This document shows, piece by piece, positions 55,710 through 63,810 of a stretch of 64,000 bases of DNA (the first letter of the stretch is position 1; each line of letters opens with the position of its first letter). Both the position numbers and the translations under genes were made by a program. The notes beneath the pieces were generated by a model, which was given only the letters and a program-made list of their open reading frames with translations, ran no database searches and had not been told where the DNA came from. The DNA comes from Desulfobacteraceae bacterium. GTDB lineage: Bacteria; Desulfobacterota; Desulfobacteria; Desulfobacterales; Desulfosalsimonadaceae. The stretch covers positions 1 through 64,000 of the forward strand of contig QZJS01000053.1 of NCBI GenBank assembly GCA_003597945.1, given 5' to 3'.

Positions 55710-57107
55710 TTAATCGCGCCGGATGCCGTATTTTCGCATACGCTTCCAGACGGTTATGCGGCTGATCCCCATTCGCCTGGCGGTTTCGGATTGATTCCAT
55801 CCGGTCTCACGGAGCATGTTCAGAAGCATCTGCTTCTCATCGGCGTGGTTCGCCTGTGGGAAATGCGCTGCTTTTCGCGGGTACGCCGTCGGCGACATGT
55901 TTCCCGCGCCTGATCCGGAGGTGATCCGATGCGGCAGGTGATCGACGCCGATACTGTTGCCCGGGCATAAAATAAACGCGTATTCGATGGTGTTTCGTAA
56001 TTCCCTGATATTGCCCGGCCATGAATAATTAACCAGAACGTCCATGGCTTCAGACGTCACCCCGGTGATCCGCTTTCCGCTGGTTTTAATATTTTGCCGG
56101 ATAAGATGCTGGACGATGGCGGGAATGTCTTCAATGCGTTGATGCAGGGGCGGACAATAGAGAGGAAACACGTTGATACGGAAAAACAGGTCTTCCCGGA
56201 ACAGTCCCCGGGCAACCATGTTTTCCAGGTCCTTATTGGTGGCGGTGATGATGCGGACATCCACCGGTACGGGGTGATGATCACCGACGCGTTCAATGGT
56301 TTTTTCCTCCAGAACGCGAAGCAGCTTCACCTGTATGGATAAGGGAAGATCTCCGATTTCATCAAGAAAGAGGCTGCCCTCGTGGGCCGCCTCAAACCGG
56401 CCGATCCGATTTTTCTCGGCGCCGGTGAACGCCCCTTTGACATGACCGAACAGCTCGCTTTCCAGCAGATTTTCATTCAGGGCCGCACAGTTAACTTTTA
56501 TAAAGGCCTTATCCAGGCGAGGACCAGCCTCGTGAAGGGCCCGCGCCACCAGTTCCTTGCCGGTGCCGCTTTCACCCTGGATCACTACCGGCGCATCCGA
56601 CTGAGCCGCGATGTCGATCAGTTGGAAAAGACGGCGGGTCAGATCGGATTTGCCCACCAGTCCAAAATACCCTTCATCCAGGTGCAAACTCCGGCGGAGA
56701 GATTTGATTTCCTGCTCCTGCCGTATGATGGGGGACATGTCGGTCAGAATTTCAACAGCCCCGAAAGTTTCGCCGTCGGCATTCCGAAGCACCGTTGCAC
56801 TTTTAAGGATATGGACGATCCGGCCGTCTTTATGGGTGATCATGCATTTTTTCGCCCGCATTTTCCCTACGGAAAAAAACCGGCACCATTTTTCCACGGG
56901 CCCCTGGGCGATAATTTTACAGCCGGTACAGTTGAGAATGCGGCAATCATTGGCCTTCAGTTCTTCCTCGGTATACCCGGTCAATCGTTCAGCCGCGGGA
57001 TTGGCCGCCATGATCCGACCGCGATGATCAATGATCAGAAGCCCGTCGTTAACGGTGTCCACAATGGTACGCCAATGCGCGCCGATACTCTCCGAAACTT
57101 CGTTCAT
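55710..57107 (-). CDS. Sigma-54-dependent activator with Cys-rich PAS sensor
   Basis: Residues 1-130 are a PAS domain with five Cys at about 55, 60, 63, 75 and 88 ([13 protein letters not shown] is the core). The AAA+ domain has [16 protein letters not shown] (Walker A), [15 protein letters not shown] (the GAFTGA sigma-54 loop) and [12 protein letters not shown] (Walker B). A Fis-type HTH ([20 protein letters not shown]) ends the protein. A bound heme or Fe-S in the PAS Cys cluster would make it a redox sensor, but no receiver domain is present. It is divergent from the cytochrome operon and very probably activates it. GGGAG precedes the ATG. Confidence 0.93.
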   Translation of the reverse strand: MNEVSESIGAHWRTIVDTVNDGLLIIDHRGRIMAANPAAERLTGYTEEELKANDCRILNCTGCKIIAQGPVEKWCRFFSVGKMRAKKCMITHKDGRIVHILKSATVLRNADGETFGAVEILTDMSPIIRQEQEIKSLRRSLHLDEGYFGLVGKSDLTRRLFQLIDIAAQSDAPVVIQGESGTGKELVARALHEAGPRLDKAFIKVNCAALNENLLESELFGHVKGAFTGAEKNRIGRFEAAHEGSLFLDEIGDLPLSIQVKLLRVLEEKTIERVGDHHPVPVDVRIITATNKDLENMVARGLFREDLFFRINVFPLYCPPLHQRIEDIPAIVQHLIRQNIKTSGKRITGVTSEAMDVLVNYSWPGNIRELRNTIEYAFILCPGNSIGVDHLPHRITSGSGAGNMSPTAYPRKAAHFPQANHADEKQMLLNMLRETGWNQSETARRMGISRITVWKRMRKYGIRRD

Positions 57108-57149
57108 GAGATCTCCCGTCCTGGTGCGGCGATAAAACGTTAATTGTTA

Positions 57150-57200
57150 TGTTAACCTGTTAAATAGTGTATTAACAGTTGTTAATATAACCATGTTAAC
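57150..57200. promoter_or_regulatory. Candidate enhancer (UAS) repeats for the sigma-54 activator
   Basis: Several copies of TGTTAA/TTAACA cluster here: TGTTAACCTGTTAA, the near-perfect dyad ATTAACA-GT-TGTTAAT (57171-57186) and GTTAAC at 57195-57200. They lie 130-200 bases upstream of the -24/-12 promoter, the usual distance for bacterial enhancer-binding proteins. Fis-type HTHs bind such dyads. Confidence 0.6.
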
Positions 57201-57330
57201 ACTTTTTGGCAATATCGATTTCTTGCTTTTCAATCATTTTCGTTCTATCATTTAAACGTTGCCGACAAATAAGGGCTTCTGAAAAAAGTCCTGAATCTGC
57301 GCCCTTCATTTTCAGAGGATGCATAATTTT

Positions 57331-57346
57331 TGGCATTTCAATTGCA
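57331..57346 (+). promoter_or_regulatory. Sigma-54 (-24/-12) promoter of the cytochrome operon
   Basis: TGGCATTTCAATTGCA matches TGGCACG-N4-TTGCW at all but two positions, with correct GG-GC spacing. It lies 103 bases before the DUF3373 start. Confidence 0.75.
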
Positions 57347-57448
57347 TATGTGATTCTTTCAAGCTGTACGGAAAATGGTTATCAGGCACGTGTGGGGCAT
57401 CCCCCCCGCACCATGAGTGATCTTTAACCGCTTTACAGGAGGAACGCC

Positions 57449-59149
57449 ATGCAATTATCCAAACCATCCTTAATCCGCCTTACCACGGCAATCATCATCG
57501 CGATTGCCGTTTTAACGGCATTCTACTTACCGGCCATCGCCGCTGATGATCTGGAATCCCTCAAAAAAGAGGTGGACGCGTTAAACCGGAAAATCGAAAA
57601 AATGGAAAAACAGGGCGCATGGGTCAAAGACGACGTTGATGAGCTTTCCACCCGAATGGATGCGGCCGAAATGCATACCGCCACGGACAAACTTTCACTC
57701 GGCATTGAATTTCGCACCAAAGCCGACAGCATCCATTACGAGGACATCCGGTCGGCCCCGCCGGCCTTGATCCAGACCTTTTTCACGCCCCCGCCGAACG
57801 GATTCAACGGCGCCACGCTCTCCCAGATTCAAACCGCCATCGGCGGAATGGCCATGAGCGGGAATATCCCGCCCCCCCAATCCTATGATGTCGACAACGA
57901 CATTATCTATACCAATAAATTCCGGCTGAATATGAAAGGGGTGGTTAATCCGCATCTGAAATTCGACGGCCGTCTGGCTGCCTATAAGGTTTTCGGCGAC
58001 AGTACCGGGGTCAAATTCAACCAGGGCAGCCTTGGCGATATCAGCTTTGACGGGAATTCATCCAGCCTTCCCCATGGAGACGTCATCCATCTGGAACGGG
58101 CCTATTTCGCGCTGAGTGATGAATACCGCAATGTTCCCGTCAGCCTTTCCCTCGGACGGCGGCCATCCACGGACGGCCCTCCTCTGGAATACGGGAATTA
58201 CAGTCTGGTCGGCGGATCTCCGGTGGCCACCATCATCAACTGGCAATTTGACGGCGCCTCCCTCGGTTTCGGGCTTGAAAATCTCACCGGCGTTCCGGGG
58301 GCATCGTTTAAAATCTGTTACGGCGTGGGATTTGAATCCGACTGGGGCAATTCCACATCCTTAAACTACATGGAGTCCGACCTGGAAGACGTGCATATGC
58401 TCGGCTTCATCTCCGATCTTTACGACAACGGCACAACCAACCTGATGCTCAATTACGCCCGGGCATGGGATATTACCGACGGATTCACCGGATTGTCGGT
58501 CATGCCCTTTATTGTGGCAAAAGCCGACAATAACGGCGACGGCGAGAGCGAGTACTATTTTGAACAAAACCGCGGCGGATACATCAGCCGCATGGAACCC
58601 CAGACCAATATCGGCGACTGGGATGCGGCCTCTCTGCTCCTTCGGACCAACCTGAAACCGTATGTTGCCGATATTGATTTTTTCCTGGCCGGATCATGGA
58701 CCCATACCGATCCTTCCCAGATATCGAAAAATCCTTTTTTTGAAATCATGGGCATGGGCCTGCTGAGTTCCAACGGCGACCTTATGAGCCGTCACGGATA
58801 TTCAATCTATACGGGTGCGCTGTTTCCCATGCCCCTGCAGGCAAGGCTTGGCCTGGAATACAATATGGGCACCAAATACTGGTTCAATTTCACCGGGGCC
58901 GAAGACTCCCTGATCGGAAGCAAGCTGGCGGCCCGGGGCGAGGTTTATGAAGCCTACTACATTCAGCCGCTGTTTGAACGTCACTTCTTTGTCAAGCTCG
59001 GCGGCCAGCACTATGATTACCGGTATACCGGCAGCGGAAATCCATTGGGGGAACCCGTCAGCATTGCCTCAGCCAATGCCCTGAATGCCATAAATCCCGT
59101 TACCGACAAGGTATATAATTATTATCTTTCCGCAACGGTCCAGTTCTAA
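57449..59149 (+). CDS. DUF3373-type outer-membrane protein
   Basis: A signal peptide is followed by a short coiled coil (DDLESLKKEVDALNRKIEK...) and a long beta-barrel-like region of ~500 residues with repeated aromatic-ended strands; the last residues are YYLSATVQF. The layout matches DUF3373 proteins, which are found beside multiheme cytochromes in Desulfobacterota and Campylobacterota and are thought to be porins. AGGAGGAA precedes the ATG. First gene of the cytochrome operon. Confidence 0.8.
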   Translation: MQLSKPSLIRLTTAIIIAIAVLTAFYLPAIAADDLESLKKEVDALNRKIEKMEKQGAWVKDDVDELSTRMDAAEMHTATDKLSLGIEFRTKADSIHYEDIRSAPPALIQTFFTPPPNGFNGATLSQIQTAIGGMAMSGNIPPPQSYDVDNDIIYTNKFRLNMKGVVNPHLKFDGRLAAYKVFGDSTGVKFNQGSLGDISFDGNSSSLPHGDVIHLERAYFALSDEYRNVPVSLSLGRRPSTDGPPLEYGNYSLVGGSPVATIINWQFDGASLGFGLENLTGVPGASFKICYGVGFESDWGNSTSLNYMESDLEDVHMLGFISDLYDNGTTNLMLNYARAWDITDGFTGLSVMPFIVAKADNNGDGESEYYFEQNRGGYISRMEPQTNIGDWDAASLLLRTNLKPYVADIDFFLAGSWTHTDPSQISKNPFFEIMGMGLLSSNGDLMSRHGYSIYTGALFPMPLQARLGLEYNMGTKYWFNFTGAEDSLIGSKLAARGEVYEAYYIQPLFERHFFVKLGGQHYDYRYTGSGNPLGEPVSIASANALNAINPVTDKVYNYYLSATVQF

Positions 59150-59190
59150 ATGCATTTATTCCCCATATTCCCAAAAAAGGAGAAAACGCC

Positions 59191-59520
59191 ATGATGAAAC
59201 CGTTTGTTTCCGTCATCTGCTCGTTTTGCTTTGTCATTGCCGCCGCGGGCATCAGCCCGGCCGCGGACGAAGGCAATGAGCGCAAAGGCAAGTACATGTT
59301 CCGTTCCAACTGCCGGGTCTGTCATAAAGACGGGGCTTCCGCACCGGCGCTCAATCCCAACAGCAAAACCCAGGCCCAGTGGGAGCGGGCTTTTGAAAAA
59401 TATGAGCGACTTGACTGCGCGGAGGAATGGAACAAGCTGTCCGAGCAGGACCGCAAGGACATTCTGACTTATCTGACCAAATATGCGTTTGATTCTCCGT
59501 CCCCGGCAACCTGTGAATAA
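59191..59520 (+). CDS. Periplasmic monoheme cytochrome c
   Basis: A signal peptide (hydrophobic VICSFCFVIAAAGISPA) is followed by a class-I-like cytochrome c of about 80 residues with one heme motif CRVCH. There is one further Cys in LDCAEEW and another at the C-terminus (ATCE). No clear distal Met box was seen. It probably carries electrons between the octaheme protein and the DUF3373 barrel or cytochrome b. AAGGAG precedes the ATG. Confidence 0.85.
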   Translation: MMKPFVSVICSFCFVIAAAGISPAADEGNERKGKYMFRSNCRVCHKDGASAPALNPNSKTQAQWERAFEKYERLDCAEEWNKLSEQDRKDILTYLTKYAFDSPSPATCE

Positions 59521-59546
59521 TTATTTCGAGATGAAGGGGCAGCATC

Positions 59547-61151
59547 GTGAACCATAGATTGATTAAGTTTGCGGCATGCATCATCGCCGGCGGCATTCTT
59601 GTTTCAGGGGCCGCCGGCCTGGCCGAAGACGCCGACTCGATCGCTCCGGGGCGCAAAATGGCCCAGCAGGCCATGCATATCCCCGAGCACTGGACCACCG
59701 CCGATCATTCCGCCTTCGAGATATTAAACCAGCCCTTTGAAAACGGAAACGATATCACAGCCGCCTGCCTTTCCTGCCATACCCAGGCCGACGCCCAGTT
59801 TCGTGAAACCATTCACTGGACATGGTTGTCGCCCTATGATGAAAGCGGTGAGACCGGAAAAGCCGGCTATTCCGTCAATAATTTCTGCATCTCGGCCAAT
59901 AAGATGGAAGACAAGGACTGTTCATCGTGTCATACCGGCTGGAACGGCAAACACGAATCCATCAACTGCCTGCTTTGCCATTCGAAAAAAGATATTAAAT
60001 GGCGGGATGAGTTCAAGGATTATCAGTATTTCAAGGAAACCGGGGAAACGGAGATCGCCGGCGAGATCCAGCAGACCATTCGGGAAGGCGTCACCTCCAT
60101 CGGACTTCCGGGCCGACGGCATTGCGGCAAGTGTCATTTTTACGGCGGCGGCGGTGAAGCGGTCAAACACGGCGACCTGGACGCGTCTTTGATCAGCCCT
60201 AAAAAGACCCTTGACGTGCACATGGGTTCCGACGGCCAGGCCTTCGAGTGTACCCGCTGTCACACCACCACCGGCCATCGAATCGCCGGCCGGGTCTATT
60301 CCACGCCGGCGTCCATCGACCGGAAAAGTCTGGTGGAGCATGATCTGGTGCCGAAAATCATGTGCGAATCCTGCCACACCGCCAGTCCGCATGAAATCGG
60401 AGACAAAATGAACGATCATACGGACCGCGTGGCCTGTCAGAGTTGCCATATCCCGACATTCGCCAGGGAGCATCCCACCAAAATGTGGTGGGACTGGTCC
60501 AAGGCGGGGAAACTCAAAGACGGCAAACCCTATCAGGAACTCGGCGAATTCGACCGGCCGGTTTACAAGTCCATCAAGGGAGAATTCCGCTGGGAAAAGG
60601 ACGTTATTCCTGAATATTACTGGTATAACGGCTCCATCACCACATTAAAGGCCAATGACACGATCGATCCGTCCGTCACCGTGCCGGTAAGCTGGCCCGT
60701 CGGCAGCCGGGACGATGCGAATTCCCGCATTTTTCCGTTTAAGGTGCACCGGGGAAAACAGCCCTACGATAAGGTTAACAAGAATCTTATCGCGGCCCTG
60801 CTTTCACCCACGGTTGACGGATACTGGAAAACCTTCGACTGGGATGACGCCATCCGGCGGGGCATGGACATCATGGGCCTTCCCTATTCCGGGGAACTCG
60901 GGTTCGTTGATTCCAAATACGTGTTTCCGTCCACCCATATGGTGGCCCCCAAAGACGACGCCGTAAGCTGCCGGGAATGCCATCGGCGCGAGAACGGCCG
61001 CATGGCCAATCTTTCCGGTTTTTACATGCCCGGCCGGGATTATTTCAAATTGCTGGATATGGGGGGATGGGCCATTGTGTTGGCGGCGTTTCTCGGGGTG
61101 CTGGTTCACGGGCTGAGCCGGATATTTCTCAATGGCGGCAAAAGGAAATAA
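59547..61151 (+). CDS. Octaheme c-type cytochrome, tetrathionate-reductase (OTR) family
   Basis: Eight CxxCH heme motifs lie at about residues 74, 125, 141, 193, 235, 273, 297 and 475 (CLSCH, CSSCH, CLLCH, CGKCH, CTRCH, CESCH, CQSCH and CRECH). A signal peptide (LIKFAACIIAGGILVSGAAG) precedes them and a TM segment (~505-525, GWAIVLAAFLGVLVHGLS) anchors the C-terminus. The heme spacing and overall length match the octaheme tetrathionate reductase family known from Shewanella; such enzymes also reduce nitrite or hydroxylamine. The start is a GTG with AAGGGG upstream. Substrate here is unknown. Confidence 0.85.
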   Translation: MNHRLIKFAACIIAGGILVSGAAGLAEDADSIAPGRKMAQQAMHIPEHWTTADHSAFEILNQPFENGNDITAACLSCHTQADAQFRETIHWTWLSPYDESGETGKAGYSVNNFCISANKMEDKDCSSCHTGWNGKHESINCLLCHSKKDIKWRDEFKDYQYFKETGETEIAGEIQQTIREGVTSIGLPGRRHCGKCHFYGGGGEAVKHGDLDASLISPKKTLDVHMGSDGQAFECTRCHTTTGHRIAGRVYSTPASIDRKSLVEHDLVPKIMCESCHTASPHEIGDKMNDHTDRVACQSCHIPTFAREHPTKMWWDWSKAGKLKDGKPYQELGEFDRPVYKSIKGEFRWEKDVIPEYYWYNGSITTLKANDTIDPSVTVPVSWPVGSRDDANSRIFPFKVHRGKQPYDKVNKNLIAALLSPTVDGYWKTFDWDDAIRRGMDIMGLPYSGELGFVDSKYVFPSTHMVAPKDDAVSCRECHRRENGRMANLSGFYMPGRDYFKLLDMGGWAIVLAAFLGVLVHGLSRIFLNGGKRK

Positions 61152-61155
61152 CAAG

Positions 61156-61809
61156 ATGTCGAAAAAAATGAAACCCGTTTATCTGTATACGCGTTATGAG
61201 CGATCCTGGCACTGGCTCCAGATGGCGCTGATCTTCATTCTGTTGATCACCGGCCTTGAAGTGCATGGCGTTTTCACCCTGTTCGGATTCAAGCGGGCCG
61301 TTGCCATACACAACTTTACGGGAATTTCGTGGCTGATCGCCTTTGCGTTTTTTATCTTCTGGCTGTTTACCACCGGGGAATGGAAACAGTATATCCCTAC
61401 CACCAAAAAACTGTTTGCCGTTATGCTTTATTATGGATACGGCATCTTCAAAGGCCAGCCGCACCCGGTGCCCAAGCGCAAGGAAGCCAAACATAACCCG
61501 CTGCAGCGCCTGACCTACCTTGGTCTGGCGGCCTTGCTGCTGCCGCTGCAAATGATCAGCGGACTGCTTTACTGGACTTACAACTCCTGGCCGGCCGACT
61601 GGCCCTTTTTCAACGCTCTGACCCTGGGAATGGTAGCATTTGTACATATGGCCCTGGCATTTGCCATTCTTGGTTTCATTATCGTCCATGTGTATATGAC
61701 CACAACCGGGCACACCTTGTTTGCGCACATAAAAAGCATGATCACGGGATGGGAGGAAATTGAGGAAGACGAGCCCATCGAGGCATGGGAATACAAAAAA
61801 CACGCTTGA
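61156..61809 (+). CDS. Membrane cytochrome b (b561-type quinol oxidase subunit)
   Basis: A 217-residue protein with four TM segments and His residues suited to two b hemes: YERSWHWLQMALIFILLITG, AVAIHNFTGISWLIAFAFF, and AFVHMALAFAILGFIIVHVY. It resembles the gamma subunits of formate dehydrogenases and thiosulfate/polysulfide reductases. It likely takes electrons from menaquinol to the octaheme cytochrome. The ATG at 61156 with AAAGGA is preferred to 61132. Last gene of the operon. Confidence 0.88.
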   Translation: MSKKMKPVYLYTRYERSWHWLQMALIFILLITGLEVHGVFTLFGFKRAVAIHNFTGISWLIAFAFFIFWLFTTGEWKQYIPTTKKLFAVMLYYGYGIFKGQPHPVPKRKEAKHNPLQRLTYLGLAALLLPLQMISGLLYWTYNSWPADWPFFNALTLGMVAFVHMALAFAILGFIIVHVYMTTTGHTLFAHIKSMITGWEEIEEDEPIEAWEYKKHA

Positions 61810-61834
61810 CAAGTTAAAAATATCCTGTTAGCGA
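61806..61834 (+). promoter_or_regulatory. Possible promoter of the ilv leader
   Basis: TTGACA overlaps the stop of the cytochrome b gene; 17 bases on is TAGCGA, a poor -10. It would start a transcript near 61841, about 33 bases before the leader peptide. The leader may instead be read from a weaker promoter nearby. Confidence 0.3.
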
Positions 61835-61873
61835 TTGATTCGTAAATAAAAATTCTTGTGTGCGGTCGGTAAA

Positions 61874-61957
61874 ATGAATTATAGAGCCAATTTCAACATC
61901 CTGATACTTATTCTCATCCTCATCGTCGCTGTAGGCGGCGGCGGGGGCGGGTGTTGA
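61874..61957 (+). CDS. Ile/Leu/Val-rich leader peptide of the ilvD-ilvB operon
   Basis: A 27-codon ORF too short for the track. After MNYRANFN the peptide runs ILILILILIVAV, so 11 of 12 consecutive codons are Ile, Leu or Val (61898-61933), then six Gly and a Cys. The stop (61955-61957) lies in the antiterminator segment. Such leaders sense charged branched-chain tRNAs. It has no strong ribosome site (GCGGTCGGT lies before the ATG), but codon content and position before the attenuator and ilvD are compelling. Confidence 0.85.
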   Translation: MNYRANFNILILILILIVAVGGGGGGC

Positions 61958-62032
61958 TAATGGCCTGATTTAAAACAGATAAAATCAAAAAAGACCGTTA
62001 TCAGCACCAAAGCTGATAACGGTCTTTTTTTT
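61886..62032 (+). promoter_or_regulatory. Transcription attenuator of ilvDB (1:2, 2:3 and 3:4 pairings)
   Basis: Segment 1 (GCCAATTTCAAC, 61886-61897) can pair with segment 2 (GTTGATAATGGC, 61953-61964) at 10 of 12 positions. Segment 2 (to 61966) can also pair with segment 3 (AGACCGTTATCAGC, 61992-62005) at 13 of 14 positions counting two G-U pairs. Segment 3 pairs perfectly with segment 4 (GCTGATAACGGTCT, 62012-62025), which runs into a T-tract. Stalling on Ile/Leu/Val codons would uncover segment 2 and form the 2:3 antiterminator; finishing the leader covers it and allows 3:4. This is the logic of enteric ilv/leu attenuators. Confidence 0.85.
61987..62032 (+). terminator. Attenuator terminator hairpin before ilvD
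   Basis: GACCGTTATCAGC-ACCAAA-GCTGATAACGGTC is a perfect 13-base-pair stem, extended by flanking A/T pairs, with an eight-T tail ending 17 bases before the ilvD ATG. Position just before the ilvD ribosome site indicates that it regulates the operon, not that it ends the upstream one. Confidence 0.9.
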
Positions 62033-62049
62033 CCATGGAGGGTCAGATC

Positions 62050-63717
62050 ATGCATAGCGACAAGGCCAAAAAAGGGATAGAACGCGCGCCGCACCGGTCT
62101 TTGCTCAAGGCCATCGGATACACGGACGAAGAAATCGGGCGCCCCCTGGTCGGCATCGCCAATTCGGTCAACAGCATCGTGCCGGGGCATGTGCACCTGG
62201 ACAGGATCACCGAAGCGGTCAAGGCCGGGATTTATATGGCCGGCGGGACCCCCGTTGAGTTCGGGGTCATCGGCGTTTGCGACGGCATTGCCATGAATCA
62301 TGTGGGCATGAAGTATTCCCTGGGCAGCCGCGAGCTGATCGCCGATTCGGTGGAAGTCATGGCAACGGCCCACGCCTTTGACGCCATGGTGATGGTTCCC
62401 AACTGCGACAAAATCGTGCCCGGCATGCTCATGGCCGCGGCCCGGCTGGATCTGCCGGCGATTTTCATCAGCGGCGGTCCCATGCTGGCCGGCCGGCACC
62501 CCTTTGATCCGACACGGAAAGTGGACCTGATATCGGTTTTCGAGGCCGTTGGCGCGGTGCGGGCCGGAAAAATGGCCGAGGAAGAACTGCTGGCCATCGA
62601 GGATGCTGCCTGCCCCACCTGCGGGTCCTGTTCCGGCATGTTTACCGCCAATTCCATGAACTGCCTGACCGAGGTTATCGGCCTGGGCCTTCCCGGCAAC
62701 GGGACGATCCCGGCGGTGATGTCGGCCCGATTGCGCCTGGCAAAACTTGCCGGCATGAAAATCATGGAACTGCTGGAAAAAAAGATTACCCCCCGGTCCA
62801 TCCTCACGCCGGCGGCGTTTGAAAACGCCCTGACCGTGGATATGGCCCTGGGGTGTTCCACCAACACGGTGCTGCATCTGATGGCCCTGGCCCATGAGGC
62901 CGGAACGCCCATCGCCCTGGACCTGATCAACGAGATCAGCGGGCGCACGCCCCATCTCTGCTCGTTGAGCCCGGGGGGCAGGCACCACATCGAGGATCTT
63001 CATAACGCCGGCGGACTGCCGGCCCTGATGAAGATCCTGCTGGAGAAAGGATTGCTTCATGGTGACGCCATAACCGTCACCGCCGGCACTGTACGCGATA
63101 ATGTCGCGTCGGCAAGGGTCCTTGATCCGGACGTGATCCGTCCCTTAGACAATCCGTATCACGAAAAAGGCGGCCTGGCTGTATTGTTCGGCAATCTCGC
63201 GCCCAACGGTTGCGTGGTCAAACAGTCCGCGGTGGTGGAACAGATGATGCGGCACCAGGGACCGGCAAGGGTTTTTGATTCCGAGGAAGACGCGAGCAAA
63301 GCCATCCTCGGGGGCAAAATCAATAAAGGCGACGTGGTGGTGATCCGCTATGAAGGCCCCATGGGCGGGCCGGGCATGCGGGAAATGCTGACCCCGACTT
63401 CGTCGATTGCGGGCATGGGACTTGACGCCCATGTGGCTCTGATCACGGACGGCCGTTTCTCCGGAGGAACCCGGGGAGCCGCCATCGGCCACGTGTCCCC
63501 CGAGGCCATGCAGCAGGGACCCATTGCCGCGGTCCGGGAAGGCGATATGATCGCCATTGATATTCCGGATAAAAAGATTACTCTGATGGTTGATGACGCC
63601 GAGATCAAAACGCGGCTGACCACATGGCAAAAACCCGCGCCCCGCATCACAAAGGGCTATATGGCCCGGTATGCCCGGATGGTTTCATCCGCGGACAAGG
63701 GCGCGGTCATGGAATAA
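62050..63717 (+). CDS. ilvD: Dihydroxy-acid dehydratase
   Basis: IlvD dehydrates dihydroxyisovalerate and its C6 homologue in Val/Leu/Ile synthesis. Fe-S ligands are seen in [11 protein letters not shown] and [19 protein letters not shown], and [16 protein letters not shown] is the family signature near residue 440. Length (555) is normal. The ATG at 62050 has GGAGGG upstream; the ORF track starts 5 codons before. First gene after the attenuator; ilvB follows. Confidence 0.97.
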   Translation: MHSDKAKKGIERAPHRSLLKAIGYTDEEIGRPLVGIANSVNSIVPGHVHLDRITEAVKAGIYMAGGTPVEFGVIGVCDGIAMNHVGMKYSLGSRELIADSVEVMATAHAFDAMVMVPNCDKIVPGMLMAAARLDLPAIFISGGPMLAGRHPFDPTRKVDLISVFEAVGAVRAGKMAEEELLAIEDAACPTCGSCSGMFTANSMNCLTEVIGLGLPGNGTIPAVMSARLRLAKLAGMKIMELLEKKITPRSILTPAAFENALTVDMALGCSTNTVLHLMALAHEAGTPIALDLINEISGRTPHLCSLSPGGRHHIEDLHNAGGLPALMKILLEKGLLHGDAITVTAGTVRDNVASARVLDPDVIRPLDNPYHEKGGLAVLFGNLAPNGCVVKQSAVVEQMMRHQGPARVFDSEEDASKAILGGKINKGDVVVIRYEGPMGGPGMREMLTPTSSIAGMGLDAHVALITDGRFSGGTRGAAIGHVSPEAMQQGPIAAVREGDMIAIDIPDKKITLMVDDAEIKTRLTTWQKPAPRITKGYMARYARMVSSADKGAVME

Positions 63718-63810
63718 AACAGGAATCATGAAAAACATCAATCACCCAAACCGTATCCGGCCGCTGCAATCTCCTGCTGGTCGGAAGCGATATTCTAAGG
63801 AAGAGTGAAT

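Larger units (their letters stand above)
57108..57448. promoter_or_regulatory. Divergent regulatory region between sigma-54 activator and cytochrome operon
   Basis: This 341-base stretch holds the upstream activator repeats (57150-57200) and the -24/-12 promoter (57331-57346) described separately. A 73-codon plus-strand ORF (57206-57427) has no ribosome site and overlaps the promoter; it is not counted as a gene. Confidence 0.7.

Noticed and set aside
57206-57427. 73-codon plus-strand ORF in the sigma-54 regulatory region
   Set aside because: No ribosome site, overlaps the -24/-12 promoter and shows no recognisable domain.
61879-63060. 393-codon minus-strand ORF over the ilv leader and ilvD
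   Set aside because: Antisense shadow of ilvD; its start is far inside ilvD and no ribosome site is present.
63728-63808. 26-codon ORF between ilvD and ilvB with an AGGAAT ribosome-like site
   Set aside because: The basic peptide (MKNINHPNRIRPLQS...) has no control-codon run and no hairpin follows; it ends just before ilvB and may only reflect open sequence around the ilvB ribosome site.
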